From contig JAJIRX010000299.1 in assembly GCA_023853785.1 (NCBI GenBank), forward strand, positions 1-33,513: a stretch of DNA of 33,513 nucleotides. The letters run 5' to 3'. The stretch comes from Psilocybe azurescens (taxonomy: Eukaryota; Basidiomycota; Agaricomycetes; Agaricales; Agrocybaceae). The notes below the pieces were generated by a model. The model saw nothing but the letters and a program-made list of their open reading frames with translations. It made no database searches and was not told the DNA's origin. A program made the position numbers and the translations under genes. Shown here in pieces: positions 1-11,200 of the stretch (position 1 is its first letter; each line of letters opens with the position of its first letter).

Positions 1-299
1 TAGAGTATGCATAGTCTGCCACAGCGGCCATAGAAGGGTTAAATGAGACGCGCACATTAACCTAGATCCTACCTGGGGTTCCATTTGTCGCTGACAGTCA
101 ATTATGTCGAAGATTCTTTGATTCGCGTCCATGTCGATCCATGCTATCCAACAGTGCAAAAGAAGCCTTCTGAAAACTCGACAGGTCGACGAGGAGATAG
201 TCGCAAATACCATCAGAACAGTACAACGCGAGTGTAAATCCATCATCCACTTTGATCACCTGACGATGGCCGCTGATATTTTCTCGGGATGCACTTCAT
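1..299 (-). CDS. partial gene of unknown function, internal exon plus start of next exon
   Basis: Read on the minus strand, a pyrimidine-rich acceptor ends at about 300. A coding-like exon covers 299-73, then a GTAGGA donor opens a 57-base intron (72-16) ending in GGCAG, and the next exon (15-1) runs off the window. The exon stays protein-like only if the frame is changed twice. The first part reads HPEKISAAIV, the middle contains GFTLALYCSDGICDYLLVDL, and the end contains IFDIIDCQRQMEPQ just before the donor. I do not recognise the family. The frame changes match those in better-defined genes of this window, so they may be sequence errors rather than decay. An open frame on the opposite strand (131-403) covers the same DNA but has no splice signals to support it. 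The exon call is moderate; no function is assigned. Confidence 0.35.
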
Positions 300-2232
300 C
301 TGAGAAAGAAAGCTCTCGAATGGATCAGAATGCAGTTAAGATGCCAGGGTATTCTAAAATCCCGCCGTCCACGTTCGTTTCTGAGATTCTCTGTCAGTTA
401 TAATGACATGACTATTGACAGAAGTGATCCGGGTCGAACATGAAGGGACGATGATTTCGGATGTTAAACTCAAATATACGTGGCCGTTCTTGAGGCCCGT
501 GGGAACCTAAAAACCATCTGCTGTATGCTGTTTCGGTCTCGAACTAGCTACCATGCTTGTTATCTCTTCCCAATTACTGTCCCAAGTGAACACACGACAT
601 AGTTAAGCACACAGTAGTGGTAAATTGTAATGTGCGACTGAATTATTCAATGTCAACTCTGGAAACACATTTACTCAGATATCCGGTAAGCCAATTAATT
701 GCACATAATAGATCTGTGTTTTCCCTCTGATGTATCTGGTCAAAGTATGTGCTCTCAGACAGCCATTTGACAGTGGTCCCATGGCTTGTTCAATGTCAAC
801 CATGGCTAAAAATAAGCACACGACACTTGACGTAGATGCCGTTTTCCCATACCCCATGGGCCATGTCCTTTCGAAGTTTGATCAGTAGCTCGTTCGTGAT
901 CTGGCACACTGCTGGACTCGAGAGAGAGCTTGAGGTAGGTTTTCTGTCGTGTGTATTCGTACACTCAGCAGCGTTGCTTTTCCGTATGTTTCCCCTACAA
1001 ATTCCAAAGTAGAGTCGACGTGAAGACTAAATGGATCTATGGGCAATTCAGAACCTAATTTAAGAAGTTATTCCGGGTGCTGGGAGAATGGGAAAGACAG
1101 TGTACGTTTGCGTCGGATCGCAAAACAGGCCGATGGCAGGATCTATGCAGATTCATTTGTCATCTTGTCAAAGTTTTTGTCGAGACATCGAGCCTCGAGG
1201 TCTCGAGCTTGGCCTGTCAATCGAGCGATGCACCTGCGTCTGGACTTTGCTAGTTCAACAAAACAAGAAAAACATAATACAATAGCCAACGAATCGTGGA
1301 GAGCTTCGCATGGGTTCACTGATCTTTGCACGCGTTTCCCGTGGGGATGTTCCATGTTTCCATGTTGCTTTTTCGGACCTGCGAATGGGGGTTCTAGAGG
1401 ACGAAGATCCCGTTTTCTCACTTAGAGAGAAATCCAGTCACCAGGATTGCTGTGAGATTCTCAATGGTCTGATCCATTGCCGCTTCAGGCAATGTCCCGG
1501 GAAGGTATGGGACGATGTCAGTCCTCTCGATCTCGGAGCCGTAGTGAAATAGAGTTGTGGAGTAGCCATACTGGTAGAGTGGGGCTTATCATAAGGCACA
1601 GTATCCCATCGTATAACGTTACAACTCTTCTTCGTACCTTTCTTCGAGTAAACGAGCGCTAATACGAATCCCGTCCCTTGCGCATGCCTATTTTCATTCA
1701 GCGTGCTAAATGCTGTACACTTGTTTTGGACCCGGTACTTTGTGCCCTGCGGCGGCACGGTACTAATGCGGCTAGCTATCATAATAACAAAACAACTAAT
1801 AACGCGCGGTGTCTATCGGCCTGCATCCGCCTATCACTCTCGAGATAAGGATCAAGCTCAATCATCAAAGTGTTCCCTTTTGTGAAAGCTTTGTGCAGCT
1901 TAAGGATTAATTGAAAATTGACCATATGTAGATATGCTGTGATGCTATGATGCATTTATATGTATGATGTGCTTGCATCTGTTCGCCTACAGATAATTCA
2001 TCAGCAGTGGTCACTGATTATGCAATTGTAAGCGAGCAGGGCTGGGGACATCGGAGACTTTTGCATGTAATGTGCTGGAGCGTTCCGGTGCGCGTGCTCT
2101 ATGCGAGCATTACCTGGCTCCGCAATACGTACAAAATCTATACGAAAATTACGAAGGGATGTGAGAAGGAGGGTAATGCCGCAGCATATAACCCCAACCT
2201 CCCCTTGCCCCAAGGGCCCAGCTGCGTAAGCG
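300..2232. other. intergenic or unassigned DNA
   Basis: Only short, overlapping open frames on both strands occur here, the longest about 128 codons at 1039-1425. None has recognisable motifs or convincing splice context, and several mirror each other on opposite strands. I see no RNA gene or transposon end in this stretch. Confidence 0.5.
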
Positions 2233-2715
2233 CTACAGCCGCATAACTGAGCTCGTGATCGGCTTGCGAGACATAAACTTATGGTCCGCAATGATAAAGT
2301 TTCCTATGTCTATTATGAGCTTTGAAGAAAAGGGGCAAAATGCATGGCGGGTGGACCTGAAAATCAGCGGCGGAGTTAACCCGGTCCTTGACTTCATTTG
2401 ACCTCGCAGATTGACGCTTGGATAATTGGATCCCATCAGCACGCTATATTGTGCCCCCGTGATAGGATTGGATGCATAGACACCGGACAAATGGGAAGAC
2501 GAGGCGACTAGGCCCCTGATATGCATCATTCTGGGCCAATCGCGTTCACGTAATGGAGTTGCCTTGCCCCTTTTGATGAGATGGGCGTTCAAGTGCTCTC
2601 GAGAGTCTAGGTTTCTCGAGATTTGTTTGGTCGTGCAGGCTGGAGCCGGCGAATTGAACAAGGAATCCTGTACAGAGGACAAGCCCAACGTCGTAGGACT
2701 TCCAGTCTTCTCCAT
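2233..2715 (-). CDS. possible hypothetical protein or single exon, 160 residues
   Basis: This uninterrupted minus-strand frame starts at an ATG at 2715 and ends in TAG at 2233. Codon third positions are mixed but lean to C and G, as in coding DNA elsewhere in the window, and the composition is not low-complexity. It contains the segments RDWPRMMHIRGLVASSSHLS and NPITGAQYSVLMGSNYPSVN. I see no signal peptide, membrane helix or known motif, and I recognise no family. It stands alone in a gene-poor stretch. It could be a real short gene, one exon of a longer gene, or a chance frame. Confidence 0.3.
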   Translation of the reverse strand: MEKTGSPTTLGLSSVQDSLFNSPAPACTTKQISRNLDSREHLNAHLIKRGKATPLRERDWPRMMHIRGLVASSSHLSGVYASNPITGAQYSVLMGSNYPSVNLRGQMKSRTGLTPPLIFRSTRHAFCPFSSKLIIDIGNFIIADHKFMSRKPITSSVMRL

Positions 2716-5584
2716 TGAATAAAAATCAAATTACCCTGCTTCGGATGAGATGGGGACTCGGATGGAGATAAGTATTACTGACTTGCGAGAATTAATTATT
2801 CCAATCTTGGGGAACGAAAATTTTACATCGTCGTCAAGTAATCGATTCTGTACATATTCAATTTAACTTTACATTCATACAAAGCTGAAGTAGCTCTTGT
2901 ACAACGCGAAAATCGGAAATCTTCACACTTACATTTGTCCTAATGATAAGCTATTATAATCTAATCCTGGGTTTGAATCTGAAAGCCCCGACGACCCCGA
3001 ACGCCCATGGTAGGGTACATATTATATTATATTCTGAACGAAACAGTGAATAAGACAGCCGGCACGTCGAGCAGCTTACTAGCCTGGGCCGTAGCCTGGT
3101 CCGCCAATCTTAGAGCCGAGACTCCACGATCTAATTCACAACGGAGCCAGAAGCTGAACTACAGAGGTCTCTGCCAGTGGATACATCAGACATCTCCACT
3201 CTGGCAGTCGTACGTGCGAGGCTATATCCACTGATGTCGGCGTCGCTCGGATAGAATCGTAGATGGACGGATGACTGCAGCTTGGGTCTCTCTCGCTCTC
3301 AGTACCCTGAGCACATAGCAAGTTCGAACTGACCATCTCCCCCCTAGCGTGGCGTGCACTTGCTATACTTAAAATTTATGTATGATGATGATGACTACGA
3401 ATTCGGCAGACTAATACTAATTAAGGCTAGTGCACTCTTACATATTAAGCACTTTTTAGTGCGTAGCTATGGACACAGCCCGAGGTGGTGCTTAAGCAAG
3501 TAAGTAGGAGGCGTAAGTATTCTAACTAAACTAAACTGTATATGCCGATTACAACGGGTATATTTTTTCTTTCTGTCTTCTCGTTGGAGCTGGGATTCTG
3601 AATGCAAGGTCAGTCACACTAATCCAGAGATTGCCAACCTACGTGCCGCATTTACGACAGCAAATGCGCCTTGCAAAGAATGAAACGATGGTGGCGTCTT
3701 CTAGTCAAATTTCTCTCGGGGCGGGGGTTGGAACTCGAGTCTCGAGTCTCATGGCTAGCGCTTGCGCTGCTGGCATTCGTCCCTATAACTAGTTGCCTAA
3801 TTGCCGCCACCTCTACCCTACCCTACCGCCGTAGTGTTAGTGTTAGTGTTAGTGTTGAGTAATGACAGACACGAGGCGACTCCGAAGAATGCTTAAAGGC
3901 TCGTGGCTAATAGCAATATCATTACAGTAATGCACAATGAGAGGGAGGCGAATAGCGCTGGACTTGGCGTTTTTACAACTGTGTTCGTTCTCTTGTGTCG
4001 CGTGGCCGATTCAGAGTTTTTGGCAATACATACATATTGAGAGACGAATAGCGCTGGACTTGGCCGTTTACGACTGCGATTAGTTCCCTTGCAACGCGTG
4101 GGCGATTCAGAGTTTTTGGCGTTGTATTTCGGCTTGACAGGAAAACCTTATGTACTTGCTTGTGCGAAGTTGAGTCGTCTCAGCACGCACGTCTAAGGGT
4201 CGTCGCTATGCTCAAGTCTTCTCCGATCGTAGGTCAGTAAAACAGTTTCTGTCTCATACTTATAAGTCGCGATTCGGTTTCGGTTTCGTGGTATCTCGTA
4301 ATTAACCAGCCCTGCAGCGTCACGGTCGCGTTGCGCGTTGTATTGCGCGCCCCGGTGTTTCAGCCTTCAGGGCTCGAGTCGATACGCGCTTACTCTAATT
4401 AGAGACAAGGTTGAGGTAGTACATACAATTACTGTAATTTTTTATAATTGACCGGTGTTTCGCGGCGTAAGCGTGTGGTCGATGCAGCTGATACTTGGCC
4501 CGGGGAGTGGGGGTTAACGTCTGCCAAGATCCTCTACTCTACTTACCTTCAACTTCAAGCGTAAAGCGTACGCGGGTTGCATTCGTGGTCACATTATCTC
4601 GCGCTCTAATTTCTCGATGAAGCCTTCGTAGTGGCCCTCGAGACTCGATGAGAAAGTTAAGGCCGTGCAACATCAGGTTTTCCGATGGTTTACATTTAGG
4701 GACTCCCCATTGTCCAGTGGGCAGCGGCGGTCGACTCCCAGTCCCTTTATTCCAGTTCTAGTCATACTGTATACAACGCAAATTAGACAAATTATGCACA
4801 TACCAAAAGCACGAACCCGCGGACGAAGCATTGCTGTTATTCTATCTAATCATCCGCAAAAAATATCGCGCTCGCATAACATTGCCTTTGCCCGCTTTTG
4901 CCTTTGCCCGCTTTTTCCCGCGTTTATCGACGCGCTGCAAACGGCAAACCAGACTTTAGCCAGACTGAGACTGAGATTGTGATCACCATCACACACACCC
5001 GGCCGCTGCCCCATCCGCTGCTGCCCCTGGGTGGCGGTGCACCGCCTCAGATCGCAGGCTTTTCAGGTACCCTGTTCTCGGACCCCTGGATATTGGAATG
5101 GAATCAAATTAAATGCATACATACAGCAGACGTCGGAGGGTCGGAGGGTCGGGAGAGAGTGCGCCGCAGGCTGGCGGTACGATATGATATGATTCAGAGA
5201 TCGTGGGACTTGGGCTGGATGTGAGGGGGCGGGGATCGTGATTTCGTGCGTGGTTCGTGGTATGTAGTAAGTAGAATAGAATAGAATACAGTATTCGTGA
5301 TGGATGCATGAGATGAGATGGATGGAGATTCCAGTTAGTTTGTGATTGGGTTGGTGATGGGTTTAGTTGGATTTTGGGAGGGAGGGAGGAGGGTGTAGTT
5401 ACAATTGTATCCGGGTGAGTCGAGCTGGGGAGTCGTGGCGTGCAGCGTGCAGCGTGCTGCTGCTGCTGGGTTACTACTGTTACTGTGCGGCGGGTGATCA
5501 CTGGCAGTCACGGTGGCACTGGCACTGGAATCAGTGGGATGGGATGGGAATGTGATGGGTGCTGATGATATGCATCTCGCAGGT
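2716..5584. other. intergenic DNA with short repeats
   Basis: No supportable gene was found. The stretch holds a short TTAGTG microsatellite near 3834-3858, the 96-bp tandem duplication listed separately, and low-complexity G- and T-rich DNA from about 5220 to 5400. The open frames here are short and mostly overlap each other on opposite strands. Confidence 0.5.
3946..4120. repeat. tandem duplication, period 96 bp
   Basis: Two adjacent diverged copies share GAATAGCGCTGGACTTGG at the start (3950 and 4046) and GATTCAGAGTTTTTGGC at the end (to 4024 and 4120). The middle parts differ at many positions, so the duplication is not recent. No coding frame spans it. Confidence 0.8.
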
Positions 5585-6150
5585 TGGTTATGATATCGCA
5601 CATACGCGTTTATCGTTACTGTTACGTATGCAAAGCAAGCGATGGGACTGAGAGTGAGAATCTGCATCTCGCCGCAGAGTTATGATATCTCACATACGCG
5701 TTTATCGTTACGTACTCCATGTGAAGCAAGCGAGGGGCTGGGACAGTGAGAGCAGGGGGACACGCTGCGGGTCGCCGGCGTTTTGCGAGGTATCATCATC
5801 TTTGAACGTGCATGGTTTACGTCTCGTCTGGCCAGATTCCCGACTCGAGGGGAAGAGAAAGAGAATACCGTAGCAGGTCCTGTAGTTCCGAGCTGATACA
5901 GTACAGGAGTTATGGTATCACATACACATACGCGTCGTTTATTGTTACGTATAGACATATCGTATGTAAGGCAAGCGATGGGACTGGGACAGTGAGAGCC
6001 GAAACACGATGCGGTTCACCGACGTTTCGTTAAGTATCTTAGAACGTGCATGCATGTATATACATGGTTTACTTCCCGTCTAGCCAAATTCCAGACTCGA
6101 GAGGAAGACATACTCATGGCAGGTCTGTAGTTCGCGCTAACGCAGTACAG
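5585..6150. repeat. tandem repeat array, unit about 230 bp, 2.3 copies
   Basis: A partial copy begins near 5585. Full copies begin near 5677 and near 5907 and run to about 6150. Shared landmarks are a GTTATGATATC-like start, an ACGCGT site, GCAAGCGATGGGACTG, GTGCATG followed by TGGTTTAC, and a CAGGTC(C)TGTAGTTC block. Copies differ by many substitutions and small indels. The array lies about 1 kb upstream of the zinc-finger gene. No protein frame runs through it. Whether it is promoter DNA is unknown. Confidence 0.8.
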
Positions 6151-7126
6151 TGCAGTATAGTAAAAGGAAAAAGACAGAGGCCGAGTGACCACTGACAGAG
6201 GCAGAAAGTCGAAAACCAAAAAACGCCGGGCTGCAATACGAGCAAATGTCGATCAAATTTCACGACTGACCACCGGTATCAGACAAATTTGACAGGGTTT
6301 ATTTCTCATGCACACCCTTCAAACACAATTGGGAGTGCGCTGAGCGACCCTTCTGTGTAATTTAGGACCCTGTGCATCAGGGGATAATGTCGATATGTGG
6401 GGAAGAGCTGACGGAATGCATAGATTTGATTATGCATGGGATGATGGCTTTATACTGCGTTTGGGCGTGTACGGACGCGTGTAAGTTGTACTGGAAAGTG
6501 GTTGTCCTATAATTTCGGGCGGTTAAATTATTTTATTTTAGGGTGCGTGGGTGTTTGGGGCAATTTTGAGTCACTGGTCGGTCTGTGAAGGACAGGACAG
6601 GACTCGTGGCTCTTTGGGGAGGTAAGGTGGCGGTAATATCTACATAAAGATATGTACGAATGTTTTGTTATGTATACTGATTGATGAATACGTCGAACGA
6701 ACTCGAATTTCGGAGGGTGTGGCTAACGGGGATGCGGTGGTGCGTTGGGTAAATGAAATTGTTGTTGTTGTATCCGGATGTGACGCTGAGGTCATTTGAC
6801 GCGATAAAGAATGATACGAGGTAAATCCCCGACGGGGTTTTTCTGTCTTTTTTCTGAGAGATTGGGGCGGAAGGGTTGAGGAGTTTTGGAGTTTCACTGT
6901 ATGTGCTATTATAGAATCTGACTTGAGACGACGGGACGGACGGACAGCGAACGAAGAAGATTGAGGAATCCGATAGGGAAACGAGGAACCCGAAATAGCG
7001 GGATTGCATGCTGCCCTGAAATAGTCGTAAAGGGGTTAGCACAAACACATCACAACATGAGATCCATCGGCTAAATCCCTCAAAAAAGTCAAGTGGGAAC
7101 GGACAAGGATTCGTTCAGGCACCCTT
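6151..7126. other. upstream region of the zinc-finger gene
   Basis: No gene is supportable here. Open frames on the minus strand at 6640-7048 lack recognisable motifs. The stretch probably contains the promoter and 5' leader of the gene that starts at 7162. Confidence 0.4.
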
Positions 7127-7134
7127 TATATCGC
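7124..7134 (+). promoter_or_regulatory. possible TATA-like element
   Basis: The sequence CTTTATATCGC lies about 30 bases upstream of the ATG at 7162. That spacing fits a TATA box only if the leader is very short, so this is weak. Confidence 0.25.
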
Positions 7135-7161
7135 GCGAGTTGCTTTTGAACGAAGACGCTA

Positions 7162-10100
7162 ATGGACCACGACCAGCCGTCCCCTGATCAATTTCCCCTG
7201 ATCACCACACCCAGTCCCAATCACCGACCCACACAGACGACCCTCAGATGGCTGCCATGGTCGCCAACGGGAGCGCCAGCAACATGCCTGGCCCCCTTGG
7301 AGGTATCAACAAACGGTATAGACCTGCTCCAGCGAAAACCTTCCAGTGTCGTGGCTACGGCGAATGTCGCATGGTCTTTCCAGGAGCGAGCATCTCGCAA
7401 GGCACATACGGTGTGTTCTCTCGCTATCTCTAATTCGTTTCCGCACCTTCTACAACTTTGTTTTGCCCTGCATTCCCTAGGAAACACACGGGGGAGCGGC
7501 CATCACTGCGGCAAGCAGTTCTCGCGGCTCGACAACCTGCGGCAGCACGCGCAGACCGTGCACGCGGACAAGCAGGACCAGAACGAGCGCATGATGCGCG
7601 ATCTCACGTCGCTGCACGCCACCATGGCCGCGCAGAACAAGGTCGGCGCCGGCCGCGGGGCGCGCCGCGCGCCCCTGTGTCCACCCTCCTCCACCTGCAC
7701 AACTCGGCGAACGGGGGCGAGAATGGGCACGGGGTGTCGCCGACGCACCACCAGCAGCACGAGGACGCGACGATGATGATCAAGCAGGAGGATATGGGCC
7801 CGCTGCCGATGCACCAGCGCCCTGGCACGAGCACGGGGTACGAGGGAGATATGCTCTACTCGTCATGGCAGGAAGAACGCCGTGCTGCATCCAACAACAA
7901 CAACAACAACCACAGTAACAACAACCATTCCTTTCGTGACCCCGGCCAGTCCTTTCTTGCCCCCTCCGCATCCTCCACATCATCTGCATCTTCAACAGCA
8001 GCAGCTGCCGCCGCAGCCCAGTCCCATTCCTTTCGAGGCTACTCAAGTGGATCCAACAGCAACAGCACCAACAACCGACCAGGATCATCCTCATCCGGGT
8101 CACGCCCACCCACTGCGTCTAGTCTTGCCCCCACCCGCTCGATGCCCATGGGCATGGGCATGCCCATCCGCGATCGCTCCCACCCCTCGCTGCAGTTGTC
8201 TCCGCTGCCCTCCCCGCAGCATCACCCGCCTCAGCATCCGCCGCCTCCGCCTCATCATCTCATCTCCACGCACTCGCACATCACCAGCCTCTCTCCGCCC
8301 ATCACTACCCACACCCCGGCGGGCAGCCCGTATTTTCCTTTCCCGGGACACTTGAGCTCCGACGGCCGTCCACCGCCACGCGCCCCGGCACCGCACCCGC
8401 CGCGTTCTTCGCCCCCGGCGCACGCCCTTTTTCCGCCTCTGGACTGGGCGGACATCGACCGAATTATCCCTCCTACACTCAGGGTTTGGACGCTCCGGAA
8501 GCGGGCTCCAGCACGCACAGCACCAGCCCGCATTCGCAGGACGGGGGAGAGGGCGAGCCCACGTCCCCGCTGGCGGCCACGACGCCTCCCCGTTTTTCTT
8601 CCACCCCCTGGGCTCGACGGGCCCGCATCCTCATCCTCCTCATCCACAGCAGCTTCCTCATCACATACAACAGGGCCAGCCATCTCGCCATCCGCACTCA
8701 ACCCGCGCAAGCGAGCGTATGGGGACCCGACGGGCCGTTCGAGCTCGATGATGCCGCCGCTGCATCCGTACGCGGAGGGGGGAGCCTAGCCACAACCACG
8801 CCGCCGTACTCGCAGGGCTCAGCCACGCCCCCGCAGGCGCAGGCGCAGACGGCGGCTACGACTACGGGAGCGAGTCCCGCCCGGCATCCCGCCGCCTCTC
8901 CGTCATGGAGCTCTGCAACGACGACGACGCCGCTGCCGCCCTCGATGCACGGCCAACGTCGTCGCGAGGGCAGGGGAGTATGTCTCCCCGGATCTGGAGC
9001 ATTTCTACTATCGGCAGCAGGGTATGGGTATGGGTATGGGTCCAGCGGCAGCGCGGGTATGGGCGAGACCAGGGGAGCTATGGGTATGGAAGCGGACGAC
9101 CGACAAGCTCCCGCGCCGGGACAGGGGCCGGCGCACTCACGCCCGAACACGTCGTCCGGGCTCGTCTCGTCCACGGTTGGCCTCCACATCTTCGACGCCG
9201 CCGATGGGCCTGGACATGGACATGGAGGGCGATCCGCGAGCCCCCGCCGTTCGCTGGCGTGCACACCCACCTCCAGCGCGAGCTCGGGCATGGACAGCAG
9301 CAGCATGGGCAGTATGGGTATGGACAGGGAAATGGGTATGGACAGCAGCATGGGCAGCATGGAGCAGCACCTCAGGTATTCGGAAGAGCTCCGCCGGCAG
9401 CAGGCGGAGCAGCTGGAGCTGGAGATGCAGCAGGCGCGCCAGCAGCAGCACCACATCCAGCAGGCGCATCAGCAGCAGCAGGAAATGGAGGAGGAGTATA
9501 TGCAGCAGGTGCAGCAGCAGCAGATGGCGGCATATCAGCAGCAGCTGGCTATGCAGCGCGAGATGGCGCTGCATCACCCGCAACAAGCGCAGATGTACTA
9601 TCCCCAGCATCACCAGCAGCAGGTCCAGCAGCATTCTCAGCATCATCCTTATCCTACGCACATTCACCACGCTCAGCAGCATCCTCAGCATCCACCGCAT
9701 CCTCCACGCCCTCTGCCTCTCCAACGCCCACGCCGCGCGGCGCACCCGCTCCGCTCCGTGCCCAGTTCCGCGGACAGCTCGCCCGTTCACCCGCATTTTC
9801 CAGCGATGGAGATGGAGATGGCGGGAGGCGGGAGCGGGATCGGGATCGGGACCGAACCCCTTCGGAGTCCCCTTCCCCTCCCCGTCGCCGCACGTGCTCG
9901 CGCATCAGCCGCATCCGCTTTCGTATGAGCAGGGGCAGTACATGATGCAGCAGCAGCAGCAGGCGCAGTATATGGAGGAGATGGGGATGCAGCAGCAGCA
10001 GCAGCAGCAGGTCGAGTTCGAGCACGCCCACGCCCACGCGCGCGAGATGGAGATGCAGGCGCACCAGATGGAGGAGATGCAGAGGGAGATGCAGCAGCAG

Positions 10101-10189
10101 CAGCAGTTTGAGGAGATGGTCAAGTTCGAGGCGCAGGGCAGCAGGCGCTCCTCACACCGCCGCTGCCCATGCCGTTGATTATGGAGTGA
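7162..10189 (+). CDS. C2H2 zinc-finger transcription factor, Gln-rich, frame broken many times
   Basis: This is probably a nuclear DNA-binding regulator. The N-terminus (MDHDQPSPDQF) leads to NKRYRPAPAKTFQC and finger 1, pattern C-x5-C-x12-H-x3-H: CRGYGECRMVF, a one-base loss near 7377-7381, then SRSEHLARHIRKH. An intron (7411-7480, GTGTGT..CCCTAG) splits the Arg before KHTGERP. Finger 2 reads CGKQFSRLDNLRQH then AQTVH; about 8 bases seem missing at 7503, removing its first Cys. The rest is Ser/Pro/His-rich, then Gln/Met-rich with RRQQAEQLELEMQQ, a likely coiled coil. The frame changes repeatedly, nearly always as if one base were missing, yet each segment stays open and coding-like. The end PLPMPLIME with stop TGA at 10187-10189 fits the next step of this pattern; without that step the stop falls at 10176-10178. 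It could be a recent pseudogene, but sequence error is more likely. The DNA-binding class is secure; the exact family and targets are not. Confidence 0.8.
7411..7480 (+). other. intron of the zinc-finger gene
   Basis: GTGTGT at the start and CCCTAG at the end, with a CTACAAC-like branch sequence near the 3' end. Removing its 70 bases joins ..HI and R to KHTGERP across the finger linker in a consistent phase. Confidence 0.85.
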
Positions 10190-11200
10190 GGCGGGAGGCG
10201 GTTGTACGATTAAAGTATGCTTTAATATTTCGTTCGTTCATTCACGTTCGTTTTTACTTCTGCTTTTCCTTCCTTTTTTCTGGGTTTTTGTTTTTTGTTT
10301 TTTGTTTTTTCTCTTTTGGTCGGTCGGTCACACACGCACGTTCCTTTTTCCGCTCTGTCGTCGCCAAGTTAATACATACCACCCTATATTTCTCATTCTC
10401 ACTCCATCATTTTCATACGCGTATTTCTTCTCTATTCCCAACTATCTACTTACTCGTACTTATATCTATCTTCTAGTTCTAACCACAGCTCGTTACTTTT
10501 ATCCTTTCTCTTTCTCGCTGCTCGCTGCTCCTTCATCTGTTCTCTGTTTGAAGTACCTTAGTAATACCCCTGCTTCACCTACTTCCTTAGTATCAAAAAA
10601 TCGCTATCGCCATCACGCTTCATCTTTTTCTTTTTTTTCCTTTTTTACTTTTATCTTTCCTGTAATGTACATAATTCTATTTTGCGGTTTTCTGGTCTTC
10701 ATTTCCCCCGAACCCCAATTGCTCTCTTACTCTCTCAGTCTCTATTCCCGTCCCGTCCTGTGTGTTGTGTGTGTAAAGTCAGTGTAATTCACCCATTCCT
10801 TCCCTTGCCTACTTCCCTTTCTTCGGACAACTACGCTTCCATCTAAAACATCCATCCAAATGTCTACTACTCTTACTTACATTTCGTTTAACCTTCCTTT
10901 CTTGCTCTTCGAGCCCTGTTCATTACAATTTACTTATATTCCTATTCTCCGCGTACTCGTCCTCGTTCTTGTTTGTTACATACTTATTTGCATATTTACG
11001 TACTACTTTTATATTTTTTTGTGTGGATACCAGAACAGAACAAAAATAAACGAGCGTTCTCTGAATCGAACATTCCGTCGTTCCCTTCTGTTGCGATCCT
11101 GTTGTTTTTCCTCAGCAATTAACGTGTCGTGTGTACCGCTTCTCACATCCCAGGTATTCTTACTAAGTGAGAAGCTTCGCGTGCACAGTTTGTTCTGAAA
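10190..11200. other. pyrimidine-rich 3' flank
   Basis: This stretch is strongly T- and C-rich on the plus strand, with T runs at 10270-10320 and 10620-10650. It probably holds the 3' untranslated region of the zinc-finger gene. The open frames within it are low-complexity Phe/Ser/Leu strings and are not believable proteins. Confidence 0.5.

Noticed and set aside
1039..1782. Overlapping open frames of 80-128 codons on both strands
   Set aside because: No splice context, no domain and no consistent codon bias; they mirror each other.
3831..3858. Telomere-like repeats
   Set aside because: The unit is TTAGTG, only about four copies, and internal; the usual fungal telomere unit is TTAGGG.
4665..5667. 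Open frames with Thr/Pro/His-rich sequence
   Set aside because: Low-complexity G/T-rich DNA explains them, and they occur on both strands.
7503..9796. Long minus-strand open frames across the zinc-finger gene
   Set aside because: They are Arg/Ala/Leu-rich mirrors of GC-rich and CAG-rich coding DNA and have no motifs of their own.
10108..11198. Phe/Ser/Leu-rich open frames downstream of the zinc-finger gene
   Set aside because: They follow from pyrimidine-rich sequence and look like untranslated DNA.
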